Of a stretch of 64,000 nucleotides of DNA, positions 45,003 through 54,212 are shown piece by piece. A model generated the notes under the pieces. The model searched no databases. It was given only the letters and a program-made list of their open reading frames with translations, and was not told the origin of the DNA. The DNA comes from Oscillospiraceae bacterium MB24-C1 (GTDB taxonomy: Bacteria > Bacillota > Clostridia > Oscillospirales > Ruminococcaceae): contig CP133187.1 of assembly GCA_030913685.1 (NCBI GenBank), forward strand, positions 1,761,501 to 1,825,500, written 5' to 3'. Within the stretch, counting starts at the first letter, position 1. Every line of letters begins with the position of its first letter. A program made the position numbers and the translations under genes.

Positions 45003-45275
45003 TTTGTCCTCTAAGTATATCACACAATCAAGATTAATAATTATCGCTAATTGGTAAAAACCTTGCGGATGTTGTGTTTCGTGCGTATTCGTCATTTTTA
45101 CGTCTGATTTTTTCGGTTTTTATCGCATAAATCCCCTGTTTAACGTCATTTCCAAAAATTTTCATTAGCGCAGCATTTTCAAAATATACATCAACTTTTA
45201 CAAAATATTTGCATATCTTGCGTTTTAATGATATAATTAGTAAAATTCGTTTTCACGACGAAAGGATGGTGTGTC
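45003..45275. other. Divergent control region between hgd/gct/gcd operon and araC
   Basis: AT-rich 273 bases holding the araC promoter (45209-45237) and, presumably, the operon promoter on the other strand; there a TATACT lies close to the small ORF start but its -35 box is poor, as expected for an activator-dependent promoter. Confidence 0.5.
45209..45237 (+). promoter_or_regulatory. Sigma-A promoter of the araC gene
   Basis: TTGCAT, 17-base spacer, TATAAT (45232-45237), 39 bases before the araC start codon. Confidence 0.8.
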
Positions 45276-46091
45276 ATGACCCCCGCAAAATACCAGATGC
45301 GCTTAAATTGGGACGATTCCTGGCACATGGATCGCCCCCATTTTCATGAGGATATCGAAATATTACTCTGTCTCTCGGACGGTGGCGATTTCTTTATCGA
45401 AAACGAGCTTTACCCCATGCACTGGGGCGCACTTTTTCTCATCGGTGAGGCCACACTACACAAGAGCACTGCAAGCGATTCTTACAAGCGCTATGTGTTG
45501 CATATATCATCGAGTACACTCCAGGAACTTTCAATGCCCAAAAGTGATTTTCTGGCCTGCACCCGCGAGTCGGGCCACTGCGTATTGTTGGAAAAGGAAA
45601 AGACTTTCGAGCTAATCAAGCTGTTCGAGCAGTTGGAAAAACCGCGTGCCGATGTGTTTGGCAGCGATATGCAGGACATGATTATATTATTGAGCCTTTT
45701 GCTTAAGGTTTTCTCATCCTTTGAAACAACCGACCGCAGCAAAGTGGTCTTAAACCCCGACTTTGCCCGCATTTCTCCCATACTTGAATTTATTCAAGTA
45801 CATTTGGCTGAGCCGCTTACATTGGATATCATTGCTGCAAACTGCTTTATCAACAAATATCACCTGTGCCATTCCTTTAAGGCCGTCACCGGTTTTTCAG
45901 TCATGGAATACATCATACACTGCCGAGTACTCAAGGCGCGCGAACTACTGAGAAAGGGCATGCGCGTGCAGGAGGTAGGCGAGATGGTAGGTTTTCGCAA
46001 CAACGAGCATTTTATTCGCACCTTTGGTACTCTCACTGGCACCTCACCCAAGCGCTACGCCAAGGAGTATCTCGCTGGAGATAAGTGTTAA
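45276..46091 (+). CDS. AraC-family regulator, divergent to the glutamate-fermentation operon
   Basis: 271 aa. N-terminal cupin (RPHFHEDIEILLCLSDGG) and a C-terminal double helix-turn-helix (residues about 170-268: LTLDIIAANCFINKYHLCHS, then RVQEVGEMVGFRNNEHFIRT, ending GTSPKRYAKEYL). An AAAGGATGG-type site precedes ATG 45276. Its divergent position makes it the prime candidate to activate gcdC-gctAB-gcdA-hgdCAB in response to a small metabolite held in the cupin. Confidence 0.92.
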   Translation: MTPAKYQMRLNWDDSWHMDRPHFHEDIEILLCLSDGGDFFIENELYPMHWGALFLIGEATLHKSTASDSYKRYVLHISSSTLQELSMPKSDFLACTRESGHCVLLEKEKTFELIKLFEQLEKPRADVFGSDMQDMIILLSLLLKVFSSFETTDRSKVVLNPDFARISPILEFIQVHLAEPLTLDIIAANCFINKYHLCHSFKAVTGFSVMEYIIHCRVLKARELLRKGMRVQEVGEMVGFRNNEHFIRTFGTLTGTSPKRYAKEYLAGDKC

Positions 46092-46369
46092 CACTTTCTA
46101 AAACGCCGATATGCGTCTGAACTGTCTGTTTTAAACTCGTAATTTGCAGACAGCGTTTTCAGGTTGCATGCCGGCGTTTTTTGGTGTACCCTTAAAGATA
46201 TTCCTGTGCTAGGCGCACAGCTCCATTTATGATCAATAAAAAGCCTGAGGTTGTATTATTTATCCGCAACAATTTTGACTGTCGCGCCTTGTTATTCCAT
46301 CCATTTAAATAACATTATACCATCTTTGACGCAGCATTGAAATACGACACGAAACAAGGGGGCCTTATT

Positions 46370-47977
46370 ATGAATTTTCATGCCTATCCCTATCCTTCGC
46401 AGCGCCGGGTTACCTTTGGCGCACGAGGCATGGTCGCCACATCTCAGCAGCTTTGCGCACAAGTCGGGTTGGATATTTTAAAACAAGGCGGCAACGCTAT
46501 AGATGCTGCCATTGCCACCGCAGCCTGTCTCACAGTCGTCGAACCCTGTTCCAACGGCATCGGCGGCGACGCCTTTGCGCAGGTTTGGACAAAGGACGGT
46601 TTGTTTGGCCTAAATTCTACTGGCTTTTGCCCAGAACTTCTAACTGCACAAAAGGTACGTGATGCAGGACATAAAATCATGCCAAAAGTTGGCTTTTTTT
46701 CACAGACCGTGCCGGGCGTTCCTGCTGCCTGGGCCGCGCTTTCAGAGCGATTTGGCCGACTACCGCTGATTGAAGTGCTTACTCCCGCCATCCGTTACGC
46801 CTCCGATGGCTTTACGGTTGGTCCCACCGTCGCGGAAAGGTGGCAAGTTGCCGCTGAACAAACTTATGCGCCCTATAGAGAACGCCCCGAATTCGCCGAG
46901 TGGTTCCGTGTGTTCACCAAGAACGGTAAAGCACCGCAAGCCGGGGAATGCTGGCGGCTACCGGATCATGCAAAAACGCTCGCCGAAATTGCCAACACTG
47001 GTGCCAAGTCCTTTTACAGCGGCGGTCTGGCAGAAGAAATTGACCGCTATATGCGTACAGCTGGCGGCTTTTTGCGTAAAAATGACCTAAACGCCTTTTC
47101 GCCTGAGTGGGTGACTCCGCTCACTACCGCCTATCGAGGCTATGACATTTGGGAGCTGCCGCCCAACGGACAAGGCATGATTGCGCTCATGGCGCTAAAC
47201 ATCCTTAATGACATGACGTTGCCTGCACTGGATGACCCCAAAAGTTGGCACCTGCAAATTGAGGCGCTTAAACTAGCCGCTACCGACGCTTACCACTACA
47301 TTGCCGACCCACGCACCGGTATGGCAGCCACAGCGCAGCAGCTACTTAGCACCGCCTATGCCCAGCGACGTCGCGCGCTCATTACCGACGAAGCGCTGCT
47401 ACCCACCGTAGGCAACCCGACCGATGGCGGCACCGTCTATCTCTGTACTGCAGATGCCGATGGCAATATGGTGTCCTACATTCAGTCGAATTATAACGGT
47501 TTTGGTTCAGGTATTGTTGTTCCCGGCACCGGTATCGCCCTGCACAACCGTGGTAGCGGCTTTTATCTCGACGAAAGCAGCCCCAATTGTCTTGCGCCCG
47601 GCAAACGACCTTATCACACAATTATTCCTGGTTTTATCTCGAAAGATGGTCAACCAGTTGCACCGTTTGGTGTTATGGGCGCCTTTATGCAACCACAAGG
47701 GCACCTTCAAGTCGTGCTCAGAATGCTCGAATATGGCCAGAATCCTCAATCGGCGCTAGACGCCCCACGCTGGTACTGGACTGGTGAGCGTTGTGTCAGT
47801 TTAGAGCATGGTGTTCCACTGTATATCGCGCGCGCACTCGAACAGATGGGGCACCACGTTAGCTATTCGGTCGACCGTGCGCCTTTCGGCCGGGGCCAGA
47901 TCATCTGGCGTCAGCAAAACGGCGTATACGCCGGTGGCACTGACCCGCGCTGCGACGGCGCCGTCGTCGCTCAATAG
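46370..47977 (+). CDS. Gamma-glutamyltransferase-like protein (second copy)
   Basis: 535 aa from ATG 46370 (AAGGGGG upstream). Ntn-hydrolase with ILKQGGNAIDAAIATAACL, SNGIGGDAFAQVW, ELPPNGQGMIALMAL, nucleophile T355 in GGTVYLCTADADGN, and HNRGSGFYLDESSPN. It differs clearly from the first copy (residues around the nucleophile, no TSH) and resembles the YwrD-like group. No signal peptide. Probably hydrolyses gamma-glutamyl amides in the cytosol. Followed 18 bases later by a small Cys-rich membrane protein. Confidence 0.9.
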   Translation: MNFHAYPYPSQRRVTFGARGMVATSQQLCAQVGLDILKQGGNAIDAAIATAACLTVVEPCSNGIGGDAFAQVWTKDGLFGLNSTGFCPELLTAQKVRDAGHKIMPKVGFFSQTVPGVPAAWAALSERFGRLPLIEVLTPAIRYASDGFTVGPTVAERWQVAAEQTYAPYRERPEFAEWFRVFTKNGKAPQAGECWRLPDHAKTLAEIANTGAKSFYSGGLAEEIDRYMRTAGGFLRKNDLNAFSPEWVTPLTTAYRGYDIWELPPNGQGMIALMALNILNDMTLPALDDPKSWHLQIEALKLAATDAYHYIADPRTGMAATAQQLLSTAYAQRRRALITDEALLPTVGNPTDGGTVYLCTADADGNMVSYIQSNYNGFGSGIVVPGTGIALHNRGSGFYLDESSPNCLAPGKRPYHTIIPGFISKDGQPVAPFGVMGAFMQPQGHLQVVLRMLEYGQNPQSALDAPRWYWTGERCVSLEHGVPLYIARALEQMGHHVSYSVDRAPFGRGQIIWRQQNGVYAGGTDPRCDGAVVAQ

Positions 47978-47995
47978 AAAGGATTTGATCTTATT

Positions 47996-48169
47996 ATGAC
48001 ACTGCAGTTTATCGTTATTATCGGCTTGATGGTCGCGTTACTTTGCGGTTTGTTTATCTTTGCCCTGATATCCAAAAATAAAGACCCGATGATGCAGGGG
48101 GGCTGCCACGGTGACTGTTCACATTGTACTGCGCACTGTGATGAAGAGGATAACAAAAACCGCAAATAA
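47996..48169 (+). CDS. Small cysteine-rich membrane protein (FeoB-associated type)
   Basis: 57 aa. One membrane helix at residues 4-25, then a cytoplasmic tail with GGCHGDCSHCTAHC (C37, C41, C44, C48), which could bind a metal or Fe-S cluster. The layout resembles the FeoB-associated Cys-rich family, but no feoB is nearby. AAAGGA site upstream; 13 bases before the next gene, so the three genes 46370-48665 form a short operon. Confidence 0.7.
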   Translation: MTLQFIVIIGLMVALLCGLFIFALISKNKDPMMQGGCHGDCSHCTAHCDEEDNKNRK

Positions 48170-48182
48170 GGAGTCCATCAAC

Positions 48183-48665
48183 ATGCAAACACCCTTAAGC
48201 TTTAGACCCGCAACCTACGCCGATATTCCACAGATACTCCATTTTATCAAACTGTTAGCTGAATACGAAAAGCTTAGCAATGAGGTGACAGCCACCGAAG
48301 CACTGTTGAGGGAATGGCTGTTTGAAAAGAAAAAAGCCGAAGTTATTTTTGCCGAAATTAATCAGGAAGTTGTTGGCTTTGCACTGTTCTTTTATAATTT
48401 TTCTACCTTTTTAGGCCGTGCTGGTCTTTATCTTGAAGATCTTTACGTTAAAGAGTCCTACCGCGGTAAAGGTTACGGCAAGGCTATTTTACAGGAGCTT
48501 GCCAGACTGGCCGTTGAACGCGGCTGCGGCCGGCTTGAGTGGCAATGCCTAGATTGGAATAAGCCGAGTATCGATTTCTATCTTTCACTTAATGCCCGCC
48601 CGATGGACGATTGGACAGTATACCGCCTAACCGGGGACACTCTGCTTGCTATGGCCAAGAATTAA
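48183..48665 (+). CDS. GNAT-family N-acetyltransferase
   Basis: 160 aa from ATG 48183 (AAGGAG upstream, overlapping the preceding stop). Acetyl-CoA site YLEDLYVKESYRGKGYGKAI (R/Q-x-x-G-x-G motif), then ECLDWN-like EWQCLDWNKPSIDFY. The pattern is that of the spermidine/diamine acetyltransferase (SAT) group, so a polyamine or related amine is the likely acceptor. Confidence 0.9.
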   Translation: MQTPLSFRPATYADIPQILHFIKLLAEYEKLSNEVTATEALLREWLFEKKKAEVIFAEINQEVVGFALFFYNFSTFLGRAGLYLEDLYVKESYRGKGYGKAILQELARLAVERGCGRLEWQCLDWNKPSIDFYLSLNARPMDDWTVYRLTGDTLLAMAKN

Positions 48666-48673
48666 GATGCTAC

Positions 48674-48715
48674 AAGCTAAGGCGACCGCGTTTAAAAACG
48701 CGGTCGCCTTAGCTT
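48674..48715 (+). terminator. Terminator of the ggt2-GNAT operon
   Basis: A perfect 19-bp stem (48674-48692 with 48697-48715), TAAA loop, then TTTTT after a 3-base gap. It also faces the minus-strand abrB gene. Confidence 0.9.
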
Positions 48716-48778
48716 GACTTTTTCGACAGGGGGGGATATATAAAATCCCCGCCCTGTTTTTTTGCTGTCGGGTAGTGA

Positions 48779-49024
48779 TTAGCCGTTAGCTCTAAGCTCA
48801 GCAAGACAGTGTCCACAGACATTTTTATCTTTGTACACCGTAATGTTATCGGCACTCCCACAAAAAATACAGGCGGGTTCATACTTTTTAAGTAGAATGT
48901 TGCTGTGGTCCACATAAATTTCTAAAGAATCTCTCTCAGAAATCCCCAATGTCCGCCTTAATTCGATTGGCAGCACGATCCTTCCCAAATCGTCAATTTT
49001 CCGTACAATACCTGTCGCTTTCAT
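48779..49024 (-). CDS. AbrB/SpoVT-family DNA-binding protein with zinc-ribbon tail
   Basis: 81 aa from ATG 49024 (GAGGAGG site; upstream in-frame starts lack one). N-terminal swapped-hairpin AbrB fold TGIVRKIDDLGRIVLPIELR, then two CxxC pairs (C52/C55 and C70/C73) that probably bind zinc. Such proteins are transition-state and sporulation regulators. The gene is divergent from spmA-spmB, which it may regulate (inference). Confidence 0.93.
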   Translation of the reverse strand: MKATGIVRKIDDLGRIVLPIELRRTLGISERDSLEIYVDHSNILLKKYEPACIFCGSADNITVYKDKNVCGHCLAELRANG

Positions 49025-49250
49025 AAATTCACTCCTCCTCTTTGATAATAAAAACAGGGCGTGTGGAACGTTTTTTGTTTTAAACTCCCTATTTGTCATA
49101 TCGCAGTTATTATACCGCATAGATAAACTAATGTAAAGATGAAAAATGTTAAATTTTGTAAAATAATCAAAATAATTCTTATTACTTATGTTTAAATTTG
49201 GTGCTCAAATTCATTTATGTTTCATACGCTTATTCATAGGGGTGACGCAT

Positions 49251-49835
49251 ATGATGACTGCTATTTTCTGCGTAATGCTGCTTGGTGGGATTGTTTTTGG
49301 CGCGCTCACCGGCAGAATGCCGCAGGTATCTGATGCACTACTTAAAGAAAGCGGCCGCGCCATCGAGCTGATATTGTCGCTGGCAGGGAATTTTTGCCTT
49401 TGGGGTGGCATTATGCGTATTGCAGAGGAATCCAAGCTAACCACCGCGCTGGCGCATTTGGCGTCGCCGGTAACCTGCCGACTATTCAAAGGGCTTCGCC
49501 CACAAGGTAAGGCCATGCGTGCAATTTCGATGAACATGGTCGCAAACCTGCTCGGACTGGGTAACGCCGCTACGCCACTGGGCATCACCGCCATGAAAGC
49601 CATGGAAGAAGAAGAACGCGCCAATGGTACAGCCACTGATAACATGGTGCTTTTTGTGGCTATGAATACGGCATCGCTTCAACTGCTGCCTACCACCACC
49701 GCCATGTTGCGGTCTGCTGCAGGTAGCAGAGCGCCGCTGGACATTTTGCCAGCCGTCTGGGTGGCGTCCGCTGTTTCGGTTCTATCTGGCATTATAGCCG
49801 CCAAACTGCTGTCCAACAGGAGAAATCGCTCATGA
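49251..49835 (+). CDS. spmA: Spore maturation protein A
   Basis: 194 aa from ATG 49251 (AGGGGTG site). Membrane protein with the nucleoside-recognition (gate) domain: NFCLWGGIMRIAEES, MNMVANLLGLGNAATPLGI, MNTASLQLLPTTTAMLR. Required for spore core dehydration. Its stop overlaps the spmB start (ATGA). Confidence 0.95.
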   Translation: MMTAIFCVMLLGGIVFGALTGRMPQVSDALLKESGRAIELILSLAGNFCLWGGIMRIAEESKLTTALAHLASPVTCRLFKGLRPQGKAMRAISMNMVANLLGLGNAATPLGITAMKAMEEEERANGTATDNMVLFVAMNTASLQLLPTTTAMLRSAAGSRAPLDILPAVWVASAVSVLSGIIAAKLLSNRRNRS

Positions 49836-50356
49836 CTGCGGTGAGCAGCTGGGCGATCCCGACTGTCATCGGGCTGATCGTAATGTGGGGTTGGGTCAGC
49901 GGTATCAATGTATTCGACTCGTTTTTAAATGGTGCGCGCACCGGTATCGGCGTTGCGTTTAAAATTATCCCTGCGCTGGTCGCACTGATAACTGCAGTGG
50001 GGGTTTTCAAGGCCTCCGGGGCGTTAGATCTCTTGACCCACTCGCTTGCTCCCTTAACCAAGTTGTTCGGCATTCCGGCCGAGGTGGTTCCGCTGGCGCT
50101 GTTGCGCCCCATTTCTGGCAGTGGCGCGATGGTCATCTTCAATGATCTGCTGACTCGATTTGGGCCTGATAGTTTAGTCGGCCGCATTGCCAGCGTAATG
50201 CAAGGCTCTACTGAAACAACCTTTTATACTATTGCCGTTTACTACGGAGCCACTTCCATTCGCCGCATCCGCCATACCGTATCCGCTTCGGTGACAGCGG
50301 ATCTTACTGGATTTATAATGAGCGCAATTTGTGTCAGAATGTTTTTCTATATGTAA
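49832..50356 (+). CDS. spmB: Spore maturation protein B
   Basis: 174 aa membrane protein, partner of SpmA. Motifs: FDSFLNGARTGIGVAFKIIP, ALLRPISGSGAMVIFND, VMQGSTETTFYTIAVYYG. Translationally coupled to spmA by a 4-base overlap; followed by a terminator. Confidence 0.95.
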   Translation: MTAVSSWAIPTVIGLIVMWGWVSGINVFDSFLNGARTGIGVAFKIIPALVALITAVGVFKASGALDLLTHSLAPLTKLFGIPAEVVPLALLRPISGSGAMVIFNDLLTRFGPDSLVGRIASVMQGSTETTFYTIAVYYGATSIRRIRHTVSASVTADLTGFIMSAICVRMFFYM

Positions 50357-50426
50357 AATTTTGACAAACTTTAACCATACCCTTTACCACAACACTTTGT
50401 TGCTCTTGTTCTTTTACGCTGAGCCC

Positions 50427-50458
50427 AGCAAAACGCGCCATTTTCGGCGCGTTTTGCT
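50427..50458 (+). terminator. Terminator after spmAB
   Basis: AGCAAAACGCGCC (50427-50439) pairs with GGCGCGTTTTGCT (50446-50458). Confidence 0.75.
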
Positions 50459-50584
50459 TAGGTACAGAGCGCTTTTAACGCATAAAGCGGACACTGGCCG
50501 TAAAACCACTGTCCTTCATTTATATTTCAAAATTGCCATATCCTCAAAGGCTATTTAACCCAAATAATATGCATCCGTGTTTAC

Positions 50585-51766
50585 TTATACCCGGTCGGCC
50601 AAAAGCGACTCGATAAACTGCTTGGCTACGCGTGGAGATCGTCCAGCCCGGCGCAGAGCATAAGCCTCGGCACTTGAAATGAGTGTTTCTTCCGGTAATA
50701 TAATACCATTAATCTGCGCCAGGCAGAGTACAATATCAATGTATTGTCGCTTTCCCGGTCTTTCAAAGGTGACCGTAAGGCCAAATCTATCGGAAAGTGA
50801 AGTTAGTTCAGCGATGGTATCGCCAAGATGAACTTCATCTCCCTCGCGATCGGAAAAGCTCTCCTTGACCAAATGACGGCGATTGCTGGTGGCGTAAACT
50901 GCTACATTATCGTTTTTATAAGAAATTGAACCCTCTAAAATAGCTTTTAACGCCGCAAAATTGTCGTCATCCTTTGTAAATGACAGATCGTCGATAAATA
51001 GAATAAAGCGCAGTGGGTTGGCGGACAGACGGTCGAGCAGCGCAGGTATCTCGGTAAGCTGGTTCTTTTTAAGCTCTACAAGCCTGAGCCCACGGTGCGC
51101 ATATTCGTTGACGATCGCTTTAACGGTTGAAGACTTTCCGGTACCGCTGTCGCCGTAAAGCAGTACATTAGCGGCCGGTCGTCCCTCGATGAGAGCCAGC
51201 GTGTTGTTCACCACCAGCTGACGCTCTCGCTGATAGCCAGGAAGACGATCAAGCGTGATGGGGTCGGGATGGCGAACGGGAACAAGCGTATGATTTCCAA
51301 GAATAAAAGCTCTATTATCTGCAAATATGCCGTAACCATAGCGGCTTATCTGTGACACACGCTCGGCATAGGCTGCTTTAAAATCGTGATTGGTGCAATA
51401 ATAGGCGGGCAAAAAACCATCATACCCCAGCGCTTCGCGCAGCGTCTGCGACGAAAGACGGCTCATTTCTTCCAGAAGCGAAAGCTCCTGATCAAGACAT
51501 TCCTTTATCAGTGGAGAAATCGGTTGTTGCTCTGCGGCGCGTAACATATACAGGTTTTCATCCCGCAACACCAAATTCAACAGGTAGTCCGACAGGTTAT
51601 CACCTTTTTCATATAAAGCCGCTATAAACAGTGAATAATAGGAAATGCCATCATTTCCATCTGCTTCCAGCAGCTGCATCAGATTCATAAGCACTGCGTC
51701 CTCTAAAAGCTTGCGGAATATAACCATCCCACGCAGACGAACGCTTAAAGAGTAATATATCGGCAT
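50585..51766 (-). CDS. DUF815-family P-loop ATPase
   Basis: 393 aa. An N-terminal helical domain (1-150) precedes an AAA+-type ATPase: Walker A GDSGTGKSS at 205-213 (K211), Walker B FILFIDDLSF near 258, and sensor ATSNRRHLV. The C-terminal GRSPRVAKQFIESLL is typical. Cellular role of the family is not established. AAAGGA site before ATG 51766 and a good sigma-A promoter (51799-51827). Single-gene unit. Confidence 0.9.
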   Translation of the reverse strand: MPIYYSLSVRLRGMVIFRKLLEDAVLMNLMQLLEADGNDGISYYSLFIAALYEKGDNLSDYLLNLVLRDENLYMLRAAEQQPISPLIKECLDQELSLLEEMSRLSSQTLREALGYDGFLPAYYCTNHDFKAAYAERVSQISRYGYGIFADNRAFILGNHTLVPVRHPDPITLDRLPGYQRERQLVVNNTLALIEGRPAANVLLYGDSGTGKSSTVKAIVNEYAHRGLRLVELKKNQLTEIPALLDRLSANPLRFILFIDDLSFTKDDDNFAALKAILEGSISYKNDNVAVYATSNRRHLVKESFSDREGDEVHLGDTIAELTSLSDRFGLTVTFERPGKRQYIDIVLCLAQINGIILPEETLISSAEAYALRRAGRSPRVAKQFIESLLADRV

Positions 51767-51798
51767 CGCGAACAGTCCTTTTTCTAGATAATATTACT

Positions 51799-51827
51799 AT
51801 ATTACCCCAGATGTATTTTTCTGTAAA
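51799..51827 (-). promoter_or_regulatory. Sigma-A promoter of the DUF815 gene
   Basis: Minus strand TTTACA, 17 bases, TAATAT, about 33 bases before the start codon. Confidence 0.75.
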
Positions 51828-51986
51828 GCATGTTTAGCTATTTTCTTTTTTAAACCCTCATGCTATGCTATAATAATTGTTATGCGCACACGCGCTTTTA
51901 TTTTTGCCCTGCTTGCTCGCGTGGCCTAAAAGCGCAACCTCAGGGCATATTCGACATCTCTTATCAGCTTTATGGAGGCTCTTGGC

Positions 51987-52853
51987 ATGAAAATAATAGA
52001 TGCGCACCTGCATATGAAGAAGACTGAGGGCTTTGATGCCCTTTGCCGTGAATGCGGTCATAAAAACGATTTTTCACACTTGATGGCGTGTTTTAAACAG
52101 GAACAGATTTCCGGCTGTGTGGTGATGGGTACCGGCCTGTTGGAGGGTAACCCCTGCCGACCAGGGCTTTTTGACCTCACGGGCCCCGCGGATGTGAAAG
52201 CCTATCAATACCCGCCCTCGGTTGGTTTTTGTATTGGGGTGGATCCCGAAGGGCTGCGTAAAGGAAACTTAGAAAAAACGCTTACTTCTTACCGTGAGGC
52301 AATTGCTTGCCCAAGCTGTGTTGGATTTAAGATTTATTTGGGGTACCGTCCTTTTTATGCCGACGACAGCCTGTACCATCCGGTGTATGAGTTGGCGGCA
52401 GAGTACGATCTGTCCATAGCTTTTCACACCGGAGACACAGCCAACCCCACTGGCAGACTAAAATTTTCTCATCCACTGACGGTGGATGAGGTGGCGGTGC
52501 GCTATCCCGATCTCCGCCTGGTACTATGCCATTTTGGTAACCCGTGGATGCTTGACGCCGCTGAGGTGGCTAAGAAAAACTCGAATGTTTATGTCGAGCT
52601 TTCCGGCCTTGCAACGGGCATTCCAGATGCAACCGCGTTTAGAGAGCGCTACAAGGGTTATGTCGATCAACTTGAAACCTGGCTTCGCTATCTTGACCGG
52701 TGGGATCGCGTGCTTTATGGCTCGGACTGGCCGCTGGTTAATCTGCATGCCTACATTGCGCTCATTCAATCGTTTGTGCCACAGAGTGAATGGGAAAAAG
52801 TGTTTTACCAAAACGCATTGAACGCTTATCCGCGTCTTAAAACTTTGTTATAG
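51987..52853 (+). CDS. Amidohydrolase-2 family metal-dependent hydrolase
   Basis: 288 aa from ATG 51987 (GGAGG 9 bases upstream). TIM-barrel hydrolase: metal ligands DAHLHM at residues 5-10, FHTGD (His of strand 5), LCHFGNP (His), and YGSDWPL (Asp of strand 8). The family includes decarboxylases (ACMSD, gamma-resorcylate) and lactonases; substrate not predictable. Stands alone. Confidence 0.85.
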   Translation: MKIIDAHLHMKKTEGFDALCRECGHKNDFSHLMACFKQEQISGCVVMGTGLLEGNPCRPGLFDLTGPADVKAYQYPPSVGFCIGVDPEGLRKGNLEKTLTSYREAIACPSCVGFKIYLGYRPFYADDSLYHPVYELAAEYDLSIAFHTGDTANPTGRLKFSHPLTVDEVAVRYPDLRLVLCHFGNPWMLDAAEVAKKNSNVYVELSGLATGIPDATAFRERYKGYVDQLETWLRYLDRWDRVLYGSDWPLVNLHAYIALIQSFVPQSEWEKVFYQNALNAYPRLKTLL

Positions 52854-52985
52854 CTTTGATTTTCAAGAATATTTTTAAATAAACTGACCTTCTCAAAAGC
52901 GTTTATGTGGATTTTTCGGCGATTTAGTATCAATTGTTTTGCCGGTAGAATACCATATAAAAGATAGCTGTGAGGAGGTCTTTTA

Positions 52986-54038
52986 GTGATAAAAACACAT
53001 CTGACGCGCTTCTATTTGAGCGCAAACACGCCGCTGGGATTTGTTTCACGGTTAAATATGCTTTGCGACGCCGACAGATTTTCCCGCATTCTTTTACTCA
53101 AGGGCGGAACAAGAAAAAGGCGGGCCGAACTGATAAGCTTCGCGGCTAAAGCGGCCGATGCGGCGGGGCATTGCGTCCACCTTGTAGCTTCGGTCGATTC
53201 CGCAAGCGCGCCAGAAGCGGCCTATTGGGGTGATACCGCCCTTATAGACAGCGCACATCCTCATGTCATTGAGCCGCGCTATCCGGGTGTAGTGGAAGAA
53301 ATTCTGTGGCTGGGTGACTGTTTTGACACCGAAAAATTGCGCCAAAACAAACCCACCATTATTGCGCTAACCGACAAGGAAGAACGTCTACGCGAGCAAT
53401 CGCGTCGCTATTTGTGTGCGGCTGACGCCCTGTGTAACGATAACTATCGCATAGCACTGGAGGCTACCAATCTTGAAAAAATAGAGCGACAGGCAGACCG
53501 TATTGCCGATAAAGCTTTTAAAGGCCAAAAGTCGGTTGAAGAGGTTCGCATTTATTCAGATGGCTACCAACTGCTACCGGAGCTTTCGTCGATGGATAAT
53601 ATCAAGAATGTTGTACTCCTTGAAGATGAATATGGGCCATCGTCTGGCCTGTTGCTAAAGGCACTGCATAAGCGTGCCTTAAACTGCAATTGTCATGTCA
53701 TCTGCGGCTATAGTCCCTTGGCGCCGTTTGAGCGGCTTGAGCAGCTGATTTTCCCTGAATTGTCGCTGGCATTTTTGACAGCTAATGAGCGGTTGATGGT
53801 AACCTGCGAGCCACAGCGCATCATCAACGCGCGGCGGTTTACCAATAAAGAAATTCTGGCAACTCATAAGAACCGAATCGCATTTAACCGCAAAGCAGCA
53901 CGGCAGATGTTCCAACAATCCCACAGCCTGCTAAAGAGTGCGCAAAAGGTGCATGCCCAACTGGAACTTTTCTATGACGGTGCGCTGGATCAGGCACGTT
54001 TTAATCAGCTTTGCGAACGGGCTACCGCGGTAGTTTGA
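52986..54038 (+). CDS. PRK06851-like protein with degenerate P-loop
   Basis: 350 aa from GTG 52986 (GAGGAGG site). The line LIDSAHPHVIEPRYPGVVEEILWLGD and the later LLEDEYGPSSGLLLKAL and CGYSPLAP segments match the layout of a family of double-domain ATP-binding proteins, which normally begin with GGPGTGKST. Here the first loop reads KGGTRKRRAEL, with no Gly-Lys-Ser/Thr, and the second domain (VVLLEDEYG) also lacks a P-loop. Basic and Gln-rich C-terminal helices. It may be an inactive or differently working relative. Function unknown. Confidence 0.6.
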   Translation: MIKTHLTRFYLSANTPLGFVSRLNMLCDADRFSRILLLKGGTRKRRAELISFAAKAADAAGHCVHLVASVDSASAPEAAYWGDTALIDSAHPHVIEPRYPGVVEEILWLGDCFDTEKLRQNKPTIIALTDKEERLREQSRRYLCAADALCNDNYRIALEATNLEKIERQADRIADKAFKGQKSVEEVRIYSDGYQLLPELSSMDNIKNVVLLEDEYGPSSGLLLKALHKRALNCNCHVICGYSPLAPFERLEQLIFPELSLAFLTANERLMVTCEPQRIINARRFTNKEILATHKNRIAFNRKAARQMFQQSHSLLKSAQKVHAQLELFYDGALDQARFNQLCERATAVV

Positions 54039-54068
54039 TAGTCAACTCATACTTACTGCATAAAATCA

Positions 54069-54109
54069 AGAGCGCAAAAGTTTTGGCCTGCTTTTAGCAT
54101 TTGTGCTCT
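54069..54109 (+). terminator. Hairpin after the PRK06851-like gene
   Basis: AGAGCGCAAA (54069-54078) pairs with TTTGTGCTCT (54100-54109), one G-U pair, long loop. Weak U-run; probable terminator. Confidence 0.5.
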
Positions 54110-54146
54110 GTTAGTAGACACGCCGAGCAATTGTATAAAATGTTAG

Positions 54147-54176
54147 TTGACATAGGATATAAAAATATGATATTTT
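54147..54176 (+). promoter_or_regulatory. Promoter of the lysine riboswitch transcript
   Basis: TTGACA (54147-54152), 17-18 bases, ATATTT/TATTTT; the aptamer begins about 37 bases downstream. Confidence 0.6.
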
Positions 54177-54212
54177 TAAAAGCAGTATATTTTTTATGAT
54201 CTTATATTGAAT

